Of a DNA stretch of 64,000 nt, positions 1-10,012 are shown piece by piece. Position 1 is the stretch's first letter. Every line of letters begins with the position of its first letter. The notes under the pieces were generated by a model. The model did not search any database, was not told the DNA's origin, and saw nothing but the letters and a program-made list of their open reading frames with translations. The position numbers were made by a program, and so were the translations under genes. The stretch is from Mycolicibacterium sp. 018/SC-01/001 (GTDB lineage: Bacteria > Actinomycetota > Actinomycetes > Mycobacteriales > Mycobacteriaceae), in the NCBI RefSeq assembly GCF_007096635.1, contig NZ_VKAA01000002.1, positions 124,001-188,000 on the forward strand, given 5' to 3'.

Positions 1-1065
1 CATGTCCCCCAGGGTGCTGGCGCCGCCGGTCATCACCAGATTGTCGGCCCCGACGGCGACCGGGGCGCCGAACTCCGCCGCGGCGGCGCGGGGATAAGCG
101 AGGGCATTGATCAGGCCGTCGCGCAGCCAGTCGACCCGCTCGATCGCCATCCCGTTGTCGAACACCGACGCCCGCTCCGATGACGTCGCGACGGCCACAT
201 AGGGCGCGCACTCCAGTCCCTCCGCAGTGGGATCCGAGTACAGCGTCAGCGGCAGATCGGTGAGCTTCTCCCCCACCCTCGTGCCGCCGCCGGGCGCCGA
301 CAACGCCGAGCGGCCCTCCTGTGCGCCCCGGCCGCCCATCGTCCAGGCGAAGTAGATCATCAGGTCCGCCACGGTCGACGGCGGCAGCAGGGTCTCGTAG
401 TGCCCGGCGGGCAGGTCGACGGTGCGGTGCGCCCATGACAGCCGGGTGTCGAGTTCGGCCAGCAGCGCGTCGGTCGACACGTTCGCGAAGTCGGGGGTCC
501 CGACGCCGGCCCACGCGCTGGCCCCGGAGCGCTTGGCGTTGATCTCCACAGAGCCCGTGGGCTGGGTGAAGCGCCGACGCACACCCCCGGAGGTGGCCAC
601 GAACGTCGTCTCGACGACGTGCCGGGCGTACCCGAACAGCGTGTCGGGGCCGCGGAATCCGCGCGCGAGGTCAGACGCCACCCCGGCGAAGACGTCGGCG
701 CCCGTGCCCACGCTGGGCTCGTCCCAGTCAGCCGGCACGTCCGTGGCGGGCAGTGGGGCCGCGCTGTCCCGTGCGGACGGAGCCGTCGCGGCCGCCTGCT
801 GCGAGGCGGCGACGAGCCCGGCGATGACCGACGGGTCGACGGTACTGGAGCGCACCGAACCCACGTGGGCGGTGTCACCGCGGCGCACGATGGAGATCAC
901 CGTGGTCGTGCGGCCGGTGGATTCGCCGTTCGTGGTCATCGTGTTGTTGGCCCAGCGCAGTGCCGCGTCGACCCGGTCGGTGACGACGACGATGGTCTCG
1001 TCGGCGCCGCCGAGACGGGCGGCTTCGGCCAAGGCGGAGTCGACCACCTGCTGCGCGCTGATCAT
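1..1065 (-). CDS. TldE/PmbA-like peptidase-family protein, C-terminus cut by window edge
   Basis: Open frame of 355 codons running off the left end, so the C-terminus is missing. It begins MISAQQVVDSALAEAARLGG and matches the PmbA/TldE half of the TldD-TldE heterodimer; in that system TldE is the non-catalytic partner of the TldD metallopeptidase. The ATG at 1065 overlaps the tldD stop codon by four bases (ATGA), so the two are translationally coupled. M. tuberculosis Rv2314c/Rv2315c has the same order. Function in mycobacteria is not settled; peptide maturation or turnover is the family role. Confidence 0.85.
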   Translation of the reverse strand, partial: MISAQQVVDSALAEAARLGGADETIVVVTDRVDAALRWANNTMTTNGESTGRTTTVISIVRRGDTAHVGSVRSSTVDPSVIAGLVAASQQAAATAPSARDSAAPLPATDVPADWDEPSVGTGADVFAGVASDLARGFRGPDTLFGYARHVVETTFVATSGGVRRRFTQPTGSVEINAKRSGASAWAGVGTPDFANVSTDALLAELDTRLSWAHRTVDLPAGHYETLLPPSTVADLMIYFAWTMGGRGAQEGRSALSAPGGGTRVGEKLTDLPLTLYSDPTAEGLECAPYVAVATSSERASVFDNGMAIERVDWLRDGLINALAYPRAAAAEFGAPVAVGADNLVMTGGASTLGDM

Positions 1066-2576
1066 CGCCGCTCGTCCCGGGTGTTGAGCACGTTGATCCC
1101 GCGGAACAGCGCCGACGGGCAGCCGTGGCTCACGGCCGCCACCTGACCGGGCTGGGCCTTGCCGCAGTTGAACGCGCCCCCGAGGCGCCATGTCGATTGT
1201 CCGCCAACGGCTTCCATCGCACCCCAGAAATCGGTCGTGGTGGCCTGGTACGCGACATCGCGGACCTGCCCGTCGAGCACGCCGTCCCTGATCCGGAAGA
1301 AACGCTGCCCGGTGAACTGGAAGTTGTAGCGCTGCATGTCGATCGACCAGCTCTTGTCCCCGACGATGTAGATGCCGTCGTCCACCCGCGCGATCAGGTC
1401 CTCGGTGCTGACGTCCTCGGGCGCCGGCTGCAGCGACACATTCGCCATCCGCTGGATGGGCACGTGATGCGCCGAATCGGCGTAGCTGCACCCGTTGGAG
1501 CGGCCCACCCCGAGGCGCGGCGCGAACACCCGATCGAGCTGGTAACCCACGAACAGGCCGTCGCGCACCAGGTCCCAGCTCTGCGCACGCACGCCCTCGT
1601 CGTCGAAACCGACTGTCGCCAGGCCGTGTTCGACGGTGCGGTCCGCAGTCACGTTCATCACCGGTGATCCGTACGCCATGCGGCCCAGCTTGTCCGGCGT
1701 TGCGAACGAGGTACCCGCGTAGGCCGCCTCGTAGCCGATCGCACGGTCGTATTCGGTGGCGTGGCCGATCGATTCGTGAATCGTGAGCCACAGGTTGGTC
1801 GGATCGATCACGAGATCGGTGGGGCCCGCCACGACGCTGGGCGCCTTCACCTTCTCGGCCAGCAGCACCGGCAGCGTGGCCAGCTCGTCCGACCAGTTCC
1901 AGATGTCGTCACCGGCAACGGCTTCCCATCCGCGCCCGGTCGGTGGTGCCAGCGTCGACATGGTCTCGAACGTGCCCGCCGCGCTGTCGACCGCGACGGC
2001 TTCGACGCTGGGAAGCACCCGCACCCGTTGCTGGGTGATCGACGATCCGAACGTGTCGGCGTAGAACGTCTGCTCCTTGGCTGCGTGCAGCCACGCCGAG
2101 ACGTGGTCCACTCCGTCGGAGGCGAGCAGCCGGCCGGCGTAGTCGCCGAGCACCGCGATCTTGTCCTCGGCGGGCACCTCGAACGGATCGATGCGATAGC
2201 TCGACACCCAGGTCATGTCGCGGTACACGGGTTCGGGTGCGAGCTCGATGCGTTCGGCGTTGAGTGCAGCCAACGTCGTCGCGACCCCCACCGCGCGGCG
2301 CGCGGTCTCCGCCGCGACCTCGGGACTCAGCTCGGCGTGCGAGGCGAACCCCCACGTGCCGTCGACGATCACCCGGACCGCGAGACCGATCTCGCTGTCG
2401 ACGACCGCGGTCTCCACATCGCGGTCACGCAGCTGGATCGTCTCGGTGGTGATGGCGTGGATGCGCAGATCGGCATAACTGGCACCGGCCTGCGACGCCG
2501 CGGCCAGTGCTGCGTCGGCGAGTGCCTGCCGGGGAATCGCCAGGAAATCGGCGTCGACGGTGCGGGGGGCTGTCAC
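1062..2576 (-). CDS. tldD: TldD family zinc metallopeptidase
   Basis: 504-residue protein of the TldD/PmbA (peptidase U62) family. The family zinc motif HExxxH is visible as HESIGH at residues 267-272, followed by the conserved glycine-rich C-terminal half (GYEAAYAGTSFA, MNVTADRT). TldD is the catalytic subunit and acts with the PmbA-like protein encoded immediately downstream with a four-base overlap. In E. coli the pair processes microcin B17 and CcdA; the substrate here is unknown. Full length for the family. The ATG at 2576 gives the usual N-terminus. Confidence 0.9.
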   Translation of the reverse strand: MTAPRTVDADFLAIPRQALADAALAAASQAGASYADLRIHAITTETIQLRDRDVETAVVDSEIGLAVRVIVDGTWGFASHAELSPEVAAETARRAVGVATTLAALNAERIELAPEPVYRDMTWVSSYRIDPFEVPAEDKIAVLGDYAGRLLASDGVDHVSAWLHAAKEQTFYADTFGSSITQQRVRVLPSVEAVAVDSAAGTFETMSTLAPPTGRGWEAVAGDDIWNWSDELATLPVLLAEKVKAPSVVAGPTDLVIDPTNLWLTIHESIGHATEYDRAIGYEAAYAGTSFATPDKLGRMAYGSPVMNVTADRTVEHGLATVGFDDEGVRAQSWDLVRDGLFVGYQLDRVFAPRLGVGRSNGCSYADSAHHVPIQRMANVSLQPAPEDVSTEDLIARVDDGIYIVGDKSWSIDMQRYNFQFTGQRFFRIRDGVLDGQVRDVAYQATTTDFWGAMEAVGGQSTWRLGGAFNCGKAQPGQVAAVSHGCPSALFRGINVLNTRDERR

Positions 2577-2593
2577 GCCCCTACCGTAATGGG

Positions 2594-3430
2594 TCAGTTC
2601 CGCGCGCTACTGGTCGGAAGGACCGTCAGTTCGAGTGCGAGCGCCGCGCCGCAGACGACGGCGACGATGGCGAATGCCACCCAGTCGCGGCGGGCGGGCC
2701 GCGACGGTGCCGCCGAGATCTGGCCCGCGCCACCGCGTGCGGTGATCGCATCACCCATCTCGTCGGCTCGGCGCAGCGCGACGGTGATCGCGGCGGCGAG
2801 CAGGTCGATCAGCTCGGCGGCCCATCGCTTCCGGCGGCCGCGACGGTGCGCGTCGACATCCGGTGGGCGCAGTCGCCGTGCCGCGTAGAGCGTGGTGAAT
2901 TCGTCGATCAACATCGGAAAGGCCCTCAGCGACAAGGCCAGTGCCACCGCCCAGTCGTCGACGGGAACGCGCAGCGGACGCAGCGGCTTCCCGAGTGCGG
3001 CGACCGCGGGGGCGATCTCGGCCACGTTGGTCGTCCACGAGACCATCGCACCGAGACCGAGCAGGACGATCGACAGCGCGGTGATGCGCAGGAAGTTCAG
3101 CAGCCCACCCAACCCGATCTCGGTCGATCCGAACGACAGGACCGGGCTGCCGCCCGCGAACGTGGCGGTGAGCCCGCCGAGTGCGACCAGGAACCACAGC
3201 CAGCGCGGAATCGACGGCAGCACACCGCGCGGGATGTGGGCGAGCCTCGCCGACACCAGAACCAGCACGGCGACCGCGGCGATCGGCAACCACCCGGGAT
3301 AGAACGTGAGCAGAACACCGATGCCGGCGACGATGATCAGCTTCGCCCCCGCCCACATCTCGTGGATCACGGTCCGTCCCGGCACAGGCCGCAGCAGGAC
3401 CACCTGACGCCGCGGGCGCGCCGCGCTCAC
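2594..3430 (-). CDS. ECF transporter transmembrane subunit (EcfT/CbiQ family)
   Basis: 278-residue membrane protein with several hydrophobic helices (for example [16 protein letters not shown] and [12 protein letters not shown]) and the cytosolic coupling region of EcfT proteins. EcfT links the substrate-binding S component to the two ATPases. The GTG at 3430 was chosen because it overlaps the upstream ATPase stop by four bases (GTGA) and places the first helix near the N-terminus; a longer frame to 3499 exists but would lie inside the ATPase gene. Equivalent to Rv2325c. The transported vitamin or metal is unknown. Confidence 0.85.
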   Translation of the reverse strand: MSAARPRRQVVLLRPVPGRTVIHEMWAGAKLIIVAGIGVLLTFYPGWLPIAAVAVLVLVSARLAHIPRGVLPSIPRWLWFLVALGGLTATFAGGSPVLSFGSTEIGLGGLLNFLRITALSIVLLGLGAMVSWTTNVAEIAPAVAALGKPLRPLRVPVDDWAVALALSLRAFPMLIDEFTTLYAARRLRPPDVDAHRRGRRKRWAAELIDLLAAAITVALRRADEMGDAITARGGAGQISAAPSRPARRDWVAFAIVAVVCGAALALELTVLPTSSARN

Positions 3431-5484
3431 GACATGCCCCCTGCCGTGGTGGGCACGGTGGCCAGTTCGCCGTCGCGCAGATGCAGGGTGCGCGGGCACA
3501 ATCCCTCCAGACCCGCGAAGTCGTGGGAGATCACCACGACCGTCAACCGCCGGCGCCGCCGCAGGTCCTCGAGCAGACGCACCAACCCCTGCGCGGAAGC
3601 TGCGTCGAGCCCGGCGAGTGGCTCATCGAGGATCAGTGCGCGCGGGGACCGGGCCAGCAGACCGGCCAGCACGACCCGCCGCATCTGGCCGCCGCTGAGC
3701 TGATCGATGCGCCGCGATGCCAGCGTCGGATCCAGCCCCACGGTGCTCAGAGCTTCGGTCACCTTCTTCTGGTCGTACTTGGAGAACCCGGCCAGTGAGG
3801 CGATCTCCAGCGCCACGTGGCTGCGCATCAACTGCAATCGGGCTGCCTGGAACGAGATCGCCACGGCGCCAACCTGTTCGGAGACCGGCCTGCCATCGAG
3901 CAGACAAGCGCCCTCGGTCGGCACGGTGAGCCCTGCCATGATCCAGGCCAGTGTCGACTTCCCGGAGCCGTTGAGCCCGTGGATCAACACCCCGTCGCCC
4001 TCGTGCACCGCGAAATCGACGCCGGCCAACGCCGTCTTCGCCCACGGCGTTCCGTCGCCGTAGACGTGACCGACGCTGCGCAGTTCGAGCACCGGCGGGC
4101 CGGTCGGGTGATCGGCGCCCAAGGCAGGCGCGTGCACTTCGGCGGTTTCCACCATTTCCGGACCGGTCACGTTGTCGGAATTGGCGCCGTTGCCGGCGAG
4201 CGCCACCGTGCGATCCGCGGCTTCCGCCTCGTCGTTGTAGTGGGTGATGTGCACCAGCGCGGTGCGGTGCTGGCGGGTCAGCCCCGACAGCACGGACATG
4301 AGGCCGTCGCGGCCCTGCTGGTCCACCATGCTGGTCACCTCGTCGGCGATCAACAGCGCAGGTTCCCGCGCCAGCGCGGCGGCGACAGCGAGCCGCTGCA
4401 GCTCCCCGCCGGACAGCCCCCCGGTGTCCCGTTCACCGAAGCCCTCGAGGCCGACCTCGCCGAGCAGACGGTCGACATCCGTCGTCGTGCCCGCCGGCAG
4501 TCCCCACACGACGTCGTCGGCGACACGGGTGCCGAGCACCTGACTCTCGGGGTGCTGCATCACGACGGCGGTGCCGCTCCGGCGGCCCAGCCCGACGCTG
4601 CCCGGGCGCTCGACCACGCCCGCGCTGGGTTCGCGGCCGGACAGCACCAGCATCAGCGTCGTCTTGCCCGATCCGTTGGCGCCGGTGACGGCCACGTGCT
4701 CGCCGGGCTGCACGGTCAACGACACCGGCCCCAACGCATCGCGCTGCGTGCCCGGGTAGCGGAACCGGACGTCGCGCAGGTGCATCGGGACCGGCCCGAC
4801 GGGCCCGTTGTCGGCCGGCGTCTCGAGCTTGTGCACATCCGGGACCCCGAGCAGGCGCGCCATCACCCGCGACAGCGCCCACCACCCGACCAGGCTCACC
4901 CATGTGATGGACAACACACCCGCGACGAAGAACAGCAGCGGCCAGTAGTTCAACGCCGTGGCGAAGTCCCGTTCGAGGCGCGCGGCGGCGTCCTCGAGCG
5001 CGGGAATGCGACGCATGATCGCGGCGACGCCGTCGATGTTCGCGGTGACGGAGTCGAAGATCAGCGTGCGCAGGCGGCTCAGGACGGCCAGTGCGGCGAC
5101 GGTGAACAGCCCGAAGATCGCACCGGCGACGAGCGCGGCGGCGACGACGGTCGGGGTGCCGCGGCCGCGCCGCTTGACGATGCCCGTCAGGCCGCCGATG
5201 TATGCGCAGTTCACGACGGTCATGAAGCCGCCCATGCCGGCGATGAGGAAGGCCACCAGCCCGCCGGCGACCGTCGCCGTCAGCACCACCCGCAGGCGGT
5301 ACCGGAACGCGAGCAGCCCCATCGGTACCGTGCCCAGCAGGGAGAGGCCGGCCGCGAACGGCACGACCACTGCGATGATGGCGATGGCGGCGCACAGTGC
5401 GGCCATCACTGCAGCCTGCGCCAGCTCGACCGGCTGCAGGGAGCCCGACCGTCGCGGCGTGCGCTGCGAAGCGGCCGTGGTCAT
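3427..5484 (-). CDS. Fused ECF transporter: membrane S-like domain plus two ABC ATPases
   Basis: 685 residues. The N-terminal ~220 residues are membrane-embedded and resemble DUF2232/S-component proteins ([18 protein letters not shown] onward). Two complete ABC ATPase domains follow, with Walker A motifs GANGSGKT and GLNGSGKS and signatures LSGGELQRL and LSGGQMRRV. Together with EcfT downstream this makes a whole energy-coupling-factor importer from two genes, as in Rv2326c (about 697 residues). The start at 5484 (MTTAASQRT) was preferred over an upstream extension that would run through the intergenic palindrome into marR. Divergent from the MarR gene, which may regulate it. Substrate unknown. 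Confidence 0.87.
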   Translation of the reverse strand: MTTAASQRTPRRSGSLQPVELAQAAVMAALCAAIAIIAVVVPFAAGLSLLGTVPMGLLAFRYRLRVVLTATVAGGLVAFLIAGMGGFMTVVNCAYIGGLTGIVKRRGRGTPTVVAAALVAGAIFGLFTVAALAVLSRLRTLIFDSVTANIDGVAAIMRRIPALEDAAARLERDFATALNYWPLLFFVAGVLSITWVSLVGWWALSRVMARLLGVPDVHKLETPADNGPVGPVPMHLRDVRFRYPGTQRDALGPVSLTVQPGEHVAVTGANGSGKTTLMLVLSGREPSAGVVERPGSVGLGRRSGTAVVMQHPESQVLGTRVADDVVWGLPAGTTTDVDRLLGEVGLEGFGERDTGGLSGGELQRLAVAAALAREPALLIADEVTSMVDQQGRDGLMSVLSGLTRQHRTALVHITHYNDEAEAADRTVALAGNGANSDNVTGPEMVETAEVHAPALGADHPTGPPVLELRSVGHVYGDGTPWAKTALAGVDFAVHEGDGVLIHGLNGSGKSTLAWIMAGLTVPTEGACLLDGRPVSEQVGAVAISFQAARLQLMRSHVALEIASLAGFSKYDQKKVTEALSTVGLDPTLASRRIDQLSGGQMRRVVLAGLLARSPRALILDEPLAGLDAASAQGLVRLLEDLRRRRRLTVVVISHDFAGLEGLCPRTLHLRDGELATVPTTAGGMS

Positions 5485-5516
5485 TTCACGATTCTGCCAG
5501 TCGTGCATACCGGGTG

Positions 5517-5541
5517 GATTGCATAGGACTTCTATGCAATC
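5517..5541. promoter_or_regulatory. Perfect 10-bp inverted repeat, candidate MarR operator
   Basis: GATTGCATAG-gactt-CTATGCAATC: ten-base arms with no mismatch around a five-base spacer. It lies between the divergent ECF and marR genes, and its right arm touches the ATG of marR at 5542. Size and symmetry suit a winged-helix MarR dimer, so autoregulation and control of the divergent transporter are likely. Inferred from position and symmetry only. Confidence 0.75.
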
Positions 5542-5988
5542 ATGGAACCCATGTCCTCCACACTCGGTTCCGACCTGCTGTCCGTGGTGGCACGGCTCAA
5601 CCGGATGGCCAACCAGCGCGTTCGCATCCCGATCCCGTTCGCCCAGGCCCGCCTGCTGTCCACGATCGACGACCACGGCGAAGCGCGGATCTCCGACCTG
5701 GCCGCCCTCGACCACTGCTCGCAGCCCACGATGACGACCCAGGTCCGCCGACTCGAAGACGCCGGCATGGTGACGCGAAGCACCGACCCGCACGATGCGC
5801 GGGCTGTCCTGATCCGGATCACCGAACGCGGCAGGGACACGCTGCGTCAGGCGCGAGCCGATCGCGGCGCCGCCATCGACCCCTACCTCGAGCGGCTCAG
5901 CGACGCCGACCGTGCATCACTCACCGAAGCGGTCGGCGTGCTGCGCCGCCTCATCGACGAAGCCACGTCCGCGACGATGTCGCGCTGA
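5542..5988 (+). CDS. MarR family transcriptional regulator
   Basis: 148 residues with the MarR winged helix: an N-terminal dimerisation helix, recognition-helix region [20 protein letters not shown], and the wing [20 protein letters not shown] containing the DxR signature. Equivalent in position to Rv2327. The start codon directly abuts the 25-bp palindrome at 5517-5541, so the transcript is either leaderless or translated from the next ATG at 5551. The MFS gene follows 21 bases downstream and is probably co-transcribed. Ligand unknown; the MFS partner suggests a small toxic molecule. Confidence 0.88.
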   Translation: MEPMSSTLGSDLLSVVARLNRMANQRVRIPIPFAQARLLSTIDDHGEARISDLAALDHCSQPTMTTQVRRLEDAGMVTRSTDPHDARAVLIRITERGRDTLRQARADRGAAIDPYLERLSDADRASLTEAVGVLRRLIDEATSATMSR

Positions 5989-6009
5989 CCGAAAGGAGCA
6001 CCCCGCCAC

Positions 6010-7221
6010 ATGTGGCGCCAACCCAAGGCCGTCTGGGCCGTCGCCTTCGCCTCCGTCGTCGCGTTCATGGGGATCGGCCTCGTCGACCCCATCCTCAAGC
6101 CGATCGCGGACAACCTGAACGCCTCGCCCTCGCAGGTCTCCCTGCTGTTCACCAGCTACATGGCGGTCATGGGTGTCGCGATGCTGATCACCGGCGTGGT
6201 GGCCAGCCGCATCGGACCCAAGCGCACGCTGCTGATCGGCCTGGTGATCATCATCGCCGGCGCCGGACTCGCGGGACTCTCGGACACCGTGATGGGCATC
6301 GTCGGCTGGCGGGCCCTGTGGGGGCTCGGCAACGCGCTGTTCATCGCCACCGCGCTGGCGACCATCGTGAATTCGGCGCGCGGATCGGTCGCCCAGGCGA
6401 TCATCCTCTACGAGGCCGCCCTGGGCCTCGGCATCGCGGTCGGCCCCCTCGTCGGCGGCGTCCTCGGTGAGATCTCCTGGCGCGGGCCGTTCTTCGGGGT
6501 CTCCGCGCTGATGGCCGTCGCACTGCTGGTGACGGCGTTCCTGCTGCCCGCCACACCGCCGGCCGCGCGGGCCACGACCCTGGCGGATCCGTTCCGCGCG
6601 CTCGCACACCGCGGGCTGCTCGGCGTCGCGGTCACCGCGCTTCTCTACAACTTCGGCTTCTTCACGTTGCTGGCCTTCACCCCGTTCCCCCTCGACATGG
6701 GCGCCCAGGAGATCGGCCTGATCTTCTTCGGCTGGGGCCTGGCCCTGGCGTTCACCTCGGTGTTCGTCGCCCCGCGGCTGCAGCACCGCTTCGGGACCGT
6801 GCGCACGCTGGTGATCAACCTGCTGCTGATGACCGCCACACTCGCCGCGATGGCGGTGTGGACCGACCACAAGCCGGTGCTCGCGGCCTGCGTCGTCGTG
6901 GCGGGCCTGTGGATCGGCATCAACAACACGCTGATCACCGAGACCGTGATGAAGGCCGCCCCGGTGGAGCGCGGAGTCGCATCGGCCGCCTACAGCTTCA
7001 TGCGGTTCTCCGGCGCCGCCGTCGCGCCGTGGCTCGCCGGCGTGCTCGGCGAGCGCATCAGCGCGCACCTGCCCTTCTGGGTCGGCGCGGGAGCGGTCCT
7101 TCTGGGCGCGCTGGTGCTGACCGCGTCGCGGCGGCACCTCACCCACATCGACGACGAGGAAACCGAGCTCGAAGAGCTGCGCGACGAGGCCCAGGCCGTC
7201 ACCGTCGGCAACGAGAGCTGA
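6010..7221 (+). CDS. MFS transporter, drug:H+ antiporter (DHA1-like)
   Basis: 403 residues with about twelve hydrophobic helices. The cytosolic loop between helices 2 and 3 carries motif A in the form SRIGPKRTLLIG, and helix 5 shows the antiporter-type motif C (ALGLGIAVGPLVGG). It starts with ATG at 6010 behind AAAGGAG, 21 bases after the MarR stop, so it is probably the target of that regulator. Likely exports a toxic compound; substrate not identifiable. The last ~20 residues are acidic and cytosolic. The stop lies three bases from the convergent VIT-family gene. Confidence 0.85.
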   Translation: MWRQPKAVWAVAFASVVAFMGIGLVDPILKPIADNLNASPSQVSLLFTSYMAVMGVAMLITGVVASRIGPKRTLLIGLVIIIAGAGLAGLSDTVMGIVGWRALWGLGNALFIATALATIVNSARGSVAQAIILYEAALGLGIAVGPLVGGVLGEISWRGPFFGVSALMAVALLVTAFLLPATPPAARATTLADPFRALAHRGLLGVAVTALLYNFGFFTLLAFTPFPLDMGAQEIGLIFFGWGLALAFTSVFVAPRLQHRFGTVRTLVINLLLMTATLAAMAVWTDHKPVLAACVVVAGLWIGINNTLITETVMKAAPVERGVASAAYSFMRFSGAAVAPWLAGVLGERISAHLPFWVGAGAVLLGALVLTASRRHLTHIDDEETELEELRDEAQAVTVGNES

Positions 7222-7224
7222 GGC

Positions 7225-7956
7225 TCACGCCGCGGCGACGCCGATGAGGTGGCCGACGAGATAGGTCGCGCCGATCGCGACCGCACCGAACGTCAACTGC
7301 CGGGCCGATCCGACGAACGGTGACCGACGGGTGATCCGGGCGGCGGCCGCCCCGGCGAGCATCAGCCCGATCCCGCCGAAAGCCAGCCCGGCCCACAGTG
7401 ATTCGTGGCCGAGCAGATACGGGATCAGCGGGATGATGGCCCCGATCGCGAACATCAGGAACGACGAGCCGGCGGCCAGCCAGGGTGAGGGTTTCTCCCG
7501 CGGGTCGACACCGAGCTCCTGGATCAGATGGAAGTTGATCGCCGTGCGGTCATCGCGGTGGATCTCCTCGGAGGCCTTGGTCGCCGTCTCGGTGGACATC
7601 CCGAGAGCCATGAGCTTGGCCACCAGCTCCGCTTGCTCCGCCTCGGGTTGCCGCGCAAACGATTTGCGCTCCACGCGCACCTCGGAGTCGATCTGCTCGT
7701 TGGCGGTCGTGACCGACGTGTACTCGCCCAGCGCCATCGAGAAGCTGCCCGCGAGCAGTCCCGCCACGCCGCTGATCACGACGGTGTGCGCCGAGGCGCT
7801 GGCGGCCACGCCGGCGATCAGCGCCGTGTTGCTCACCAGGCCGTCCATCGCCCCGAAAGTGGCTGCGCGCAACCAGCCGCCGGTCACGTCGGCATGCCGG
7901 TGGTCGGAGACATGGATTCCTGCCGGTTCCCCCGTCGACTCACTCATGGCGATCAT
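7225..7956 (-). CDS. VIT1/CCC1 family membrane protein (putative iron/manganese transporter)
   Basis: 243 residues. Conserved VIT features are present: first helix region TFGAMDGLVSNTALIAGVAA, the helix-2 stretch with the family signature SMALGEYTSV, a charged cytosolic metal-binding domain in the middle (ANEQIDSEVRVERKSFARQ), and three C-terminal helices. The family exports Fe2+ or Mn2+ from the cytosol. Two starts are possible, 7956 (MIAMSES) and 7947 (MSES); neither has a clear Shine-Dalgarno sequence. Convergent with the MFS gene with only three bases between stops. Confidence 0.82.
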   Translation of the reverse strand: MIAMSESTGEPAGIHVSDHRHADVTGGWLRAATFGAMDGLVSNTALIAGVAASASAHTVVISGVAGLLAGSFSMALGEYTSVTTANEQIDSEVRVERKSFARQPEAEQAELVAKLMALGMSTETATKASEEIHRDDRTAINFHLIQELGVDPREKPSPWLAAGSSFLMFAIGAIIPLIPYLLGHESLWAGLAFGGIGLMLAGAAAARITRRSPFVGSARQLTFGAVAIGATYLVGHLIGVAAA

Positions 7957-8037
7957 TCAACGCTGCGCACGGGGTCCGCGTCACGGCCGGTTCCTACGGG
8001 TTTGTGACATCACAGTTTGCGCAGAGGTTCGGGAGGC

Positions 8038-8043
8038 TACCGT
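8038..8043 (+). promoter_or_regulatory. -10 box TACCGT, leaderless promoter of the acyl-CoA oxidase-like gene
   Basis: TACCGT ends six bases before the ATG at 8050, so transcription would begin at the start codon. No Shine-Dalgarno sequence is present at a useful distance. Pattern match only. Confidence 0.45.
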
Positions 8044-8049
8044 CGACAT

Positions 8050-10011
8050 ATGACCACGACTGCGGAGTATCTGCGGAACTGCCTCGACGGGCGCTGGCGC
8101 GACACCAAGAACGCGATGCGCAAGGAACTCGCCAACGACATCTTCCGACCGCATTACACCCCCAACACCGTCATCGCGCGCACCAAGGTCGCCGAACAGA
8201 TGCGGATCATGGCCGCGCGCGGCGCCGCCGAGGACGGCTTCAAGAAGGACCACGGCGGCAACGGCGACGTCGGCGCCGCGGTCACGCAGATCGAGATGCT
8301 GGCGATGAGCGACCTGTCGCTGATGGTCAAGGCCGGAGTGCAATGGGGCCTCTTCGGCGGTGCCATCGAGAACCTCGGCACCGAACGCCACCACGAGGAG
8401 TACGTCCGCAAGCTCATCGACCTCGAGGTGCTCGGGTGCTTCGCGATGACCGAGACGGGCCACGGCAGCGACGTGCAGTCCCTGGAGACGACGGCCACCT
8501 ACGACCCGGCCTCCCAAGAGTTCGTCATCGACTCCCCCACCCCGTCGGCACGCAAGGACTACATCGGTGGCGCAGCCGAAACAGCGCGTTTCGCAACGGT
8601 TTTCGCCCAGCTGATCACCCCGGACGGGGAGGGTCACGGCGTGCACTGCTTCATCGTGCCCATCCGCGACGAGGCCGGCAACGACCTGCCGGGCGTCACG
8701 ACGTCGGACTGTCACTACAAGGGCGGCCTGCCGGGTGTGGACAACGGCCGCATCCAGTTCGACAACGTCCGCGTCCCCCGCGAGAACCTGCTCAACAAGT
8801 ACGCCGACGTCGCCCCCGACGGGACCTACAGCTCCCCCATCGAGAACCCGAACCGGCGCTTCTTCACGATGCTCGGCACGCTGATCCGCGGCCGCGTGAC
8901 CGTCGGCGGCAGCGCCGGCGCCGCTGCCCGGGTCGCGCTGGACATCGCCACGCGGTATGCGTTGCAGCGGCGCCAGTTCTCCGATCCCGACGGCGGCGAA
9001 GTGCTGCTGATGGACTATCTGATCCACCAGCGCCGGCTGTTCCCGTTGATCGCGCGCTCTTACGCGCTGCAGTTCGCGCAGAACGAGCTCGTCGCCAAGT
9101 GCCACGAGTTGCAGACCGCCGATGATCCGGACCCGGAGGAGCAGCGCGAGCTGGAGTCCCGCGCCGCGGGTCTCAAGGCGGCCAACACCTGGCACGCCAC
9201 CCGCGCCATCCAGGAGGCGCGCGAAGCGTGCGGTGGCGCAGGGTATCTCGCCGAGAACCGGCTGATCGCGCTCAAGGCCGACACCGACGTGTTCACCACC
9301 TTCGAGGGTGACAACCACGTGCTGTTCCAGCTCGTGGCCAAGGAGTTGCTGACCGCCTACGCCGACGACATCAAGGGCATGAGCCCGGTGGAGTGGGTGG
9401 GCTTCGCGGCCCGGTTCGCCGGCGAGCGGGTGCTCAAACGCACTGCGGCGCAGACGATCATGCAGACGATCCTCGATTCCCGCGAGGACAACGAGGAAGA
9501 GGGCAGCCTCTTCAACCGCGGCACACAGGCCAAGATGCTCGAGGACCGCGAAGAGTACATGACCGCGTCGGTCGCGCGGCGGTTGCAGAGCAAGTCCAAG
9601 GAGATGAGCGCGTTCGAGGCGTTCAACTCCGTGCAGGACCACGTGCTGCACGTCGCGCAGGCGCACATCGACCGCATCATCTTCGAGGCGTTCGTCGCCG
9701 GCATCGACTCGTGCAAGGACCGCACCGCGCGCGAGATCCTCGGCCTCGTGTGCGACCTCTACGCGCTGACCGTGATCGACGAGGACAAGTCGTGGTTCGT
9801 CGAGCACCGCTTCCTGTCGACCGAGCGCGCGAAAGCGGTCACCCGCGCGATCAACGACCGCTGCAAGCGGCTGCGGCCCTACGCCGAACTCCTCGTCGAC
9901 GGCTTCGGCATCCCGGAGTCGCTGCGCTACGCCGAGATGCTGCACCCGGAGCACATCCCGGATGCCGACGAGCACACACGCCAGGATGCGACCAGCGCCG
10001 GCGTGATCTGA
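8050..10011 (+). CDS. Acyl-CoA dehydrogenase/oxidase family flavoprotein
   Basis: 653 residues, longer than ordinary acyl-CoA dehydrogenases (~380-400) and close to the acyl-CoA oxidase size. Flavin and substrate loops are visible (CFAMTETGHGSDVQSLET; CGGAGYLAENRL), and the probable catalytic base is Glu419 in TFEGDNHVL, a sequence typical of acyl-CoA oxidases rather than the EGTxQ of dehydrogenases. A C-terminal oxidase-type helical domain follows. Oxidises acyl-CoA to trans-2-enoyl-CoA; whether the electron acceptor is O2 or ETF cannot be told from sequence. The ATG at 8050 (MTTTAEYLRN) was chosen over 8017 because a -10 box sits six bases upstream. Stands alone with no beta-oxidation partners nearby. 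Confidence 0.85.
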   Translation: MTTTAEYLRNCLDGRWRDTKNAMRKELANDIFRPHYTPNTVIARTKVAEQMRIMAARGAAEDGFKKDHGGNGDVGAAVTQIEMLAMSDLSLMVKAGVQWGLFGGAIENLGTERHHEEYVRKLIDLEVLGCFAMTETGHGSDVQSLETTATYDPASQEFVIDSPTPSARKDYIGGAAETARFATVFAQLITPDGEGHGVHCFIVPIRDEAGNDLPGVTTSDCHYKGGLPGVDNGRIQFDNVRVPRENLLNKYADVAPDGTYSSPIENPNRRFFTMLGTLIRGRVTVGGSAGAAARVALDIATRYALQRRQFSDPDGGEVLLMDYLIHQRRLFPLIARSYALQFAQNELVAKCHELQTADDPDPEEQRELESRAAGLKAANTWHATRAIQEAREACGGAGYLAENRLIALKADTDVFTTFEGDNHVLFQLVAKELLTAYADDIKGMSPVEWVGFAARFAGERVLKRTAAQTIMQTILDSREDNEEEGSLFNRGTQAKMLEDREEYMTASVARRLQSKSKEMSAFEAFNSVQDHVLHVAQAHIDRIIFEAFVAGIDSCKDRTAREILGLVCDLYALTVIDEDKSWFVEHRFLSTERAKAVTRAINDRCKRLRPYAELLVDGFGIPESLRYAEMLHPEHIPDADEHTRQDATSAGVI

Positions 10012-10012
10012 G

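Noticed and set aside
3817..5526. 569-codon plus-strand frame opposite the ECF ATPase gene
   Set aside because: Shadow of the minus-strand ABC protein; no domain pattern and no ribosome-binding site.
7981..9975. 664-codon minus-strand frame opposite the acyl-CoA oxidase-like gene
   Set aside because: Its composition (runs of Arg, Asp, Gly, His and Val) is typical of antisense reading of GC-rich coding DNA, and the plus-strand gene has clear family motifs.
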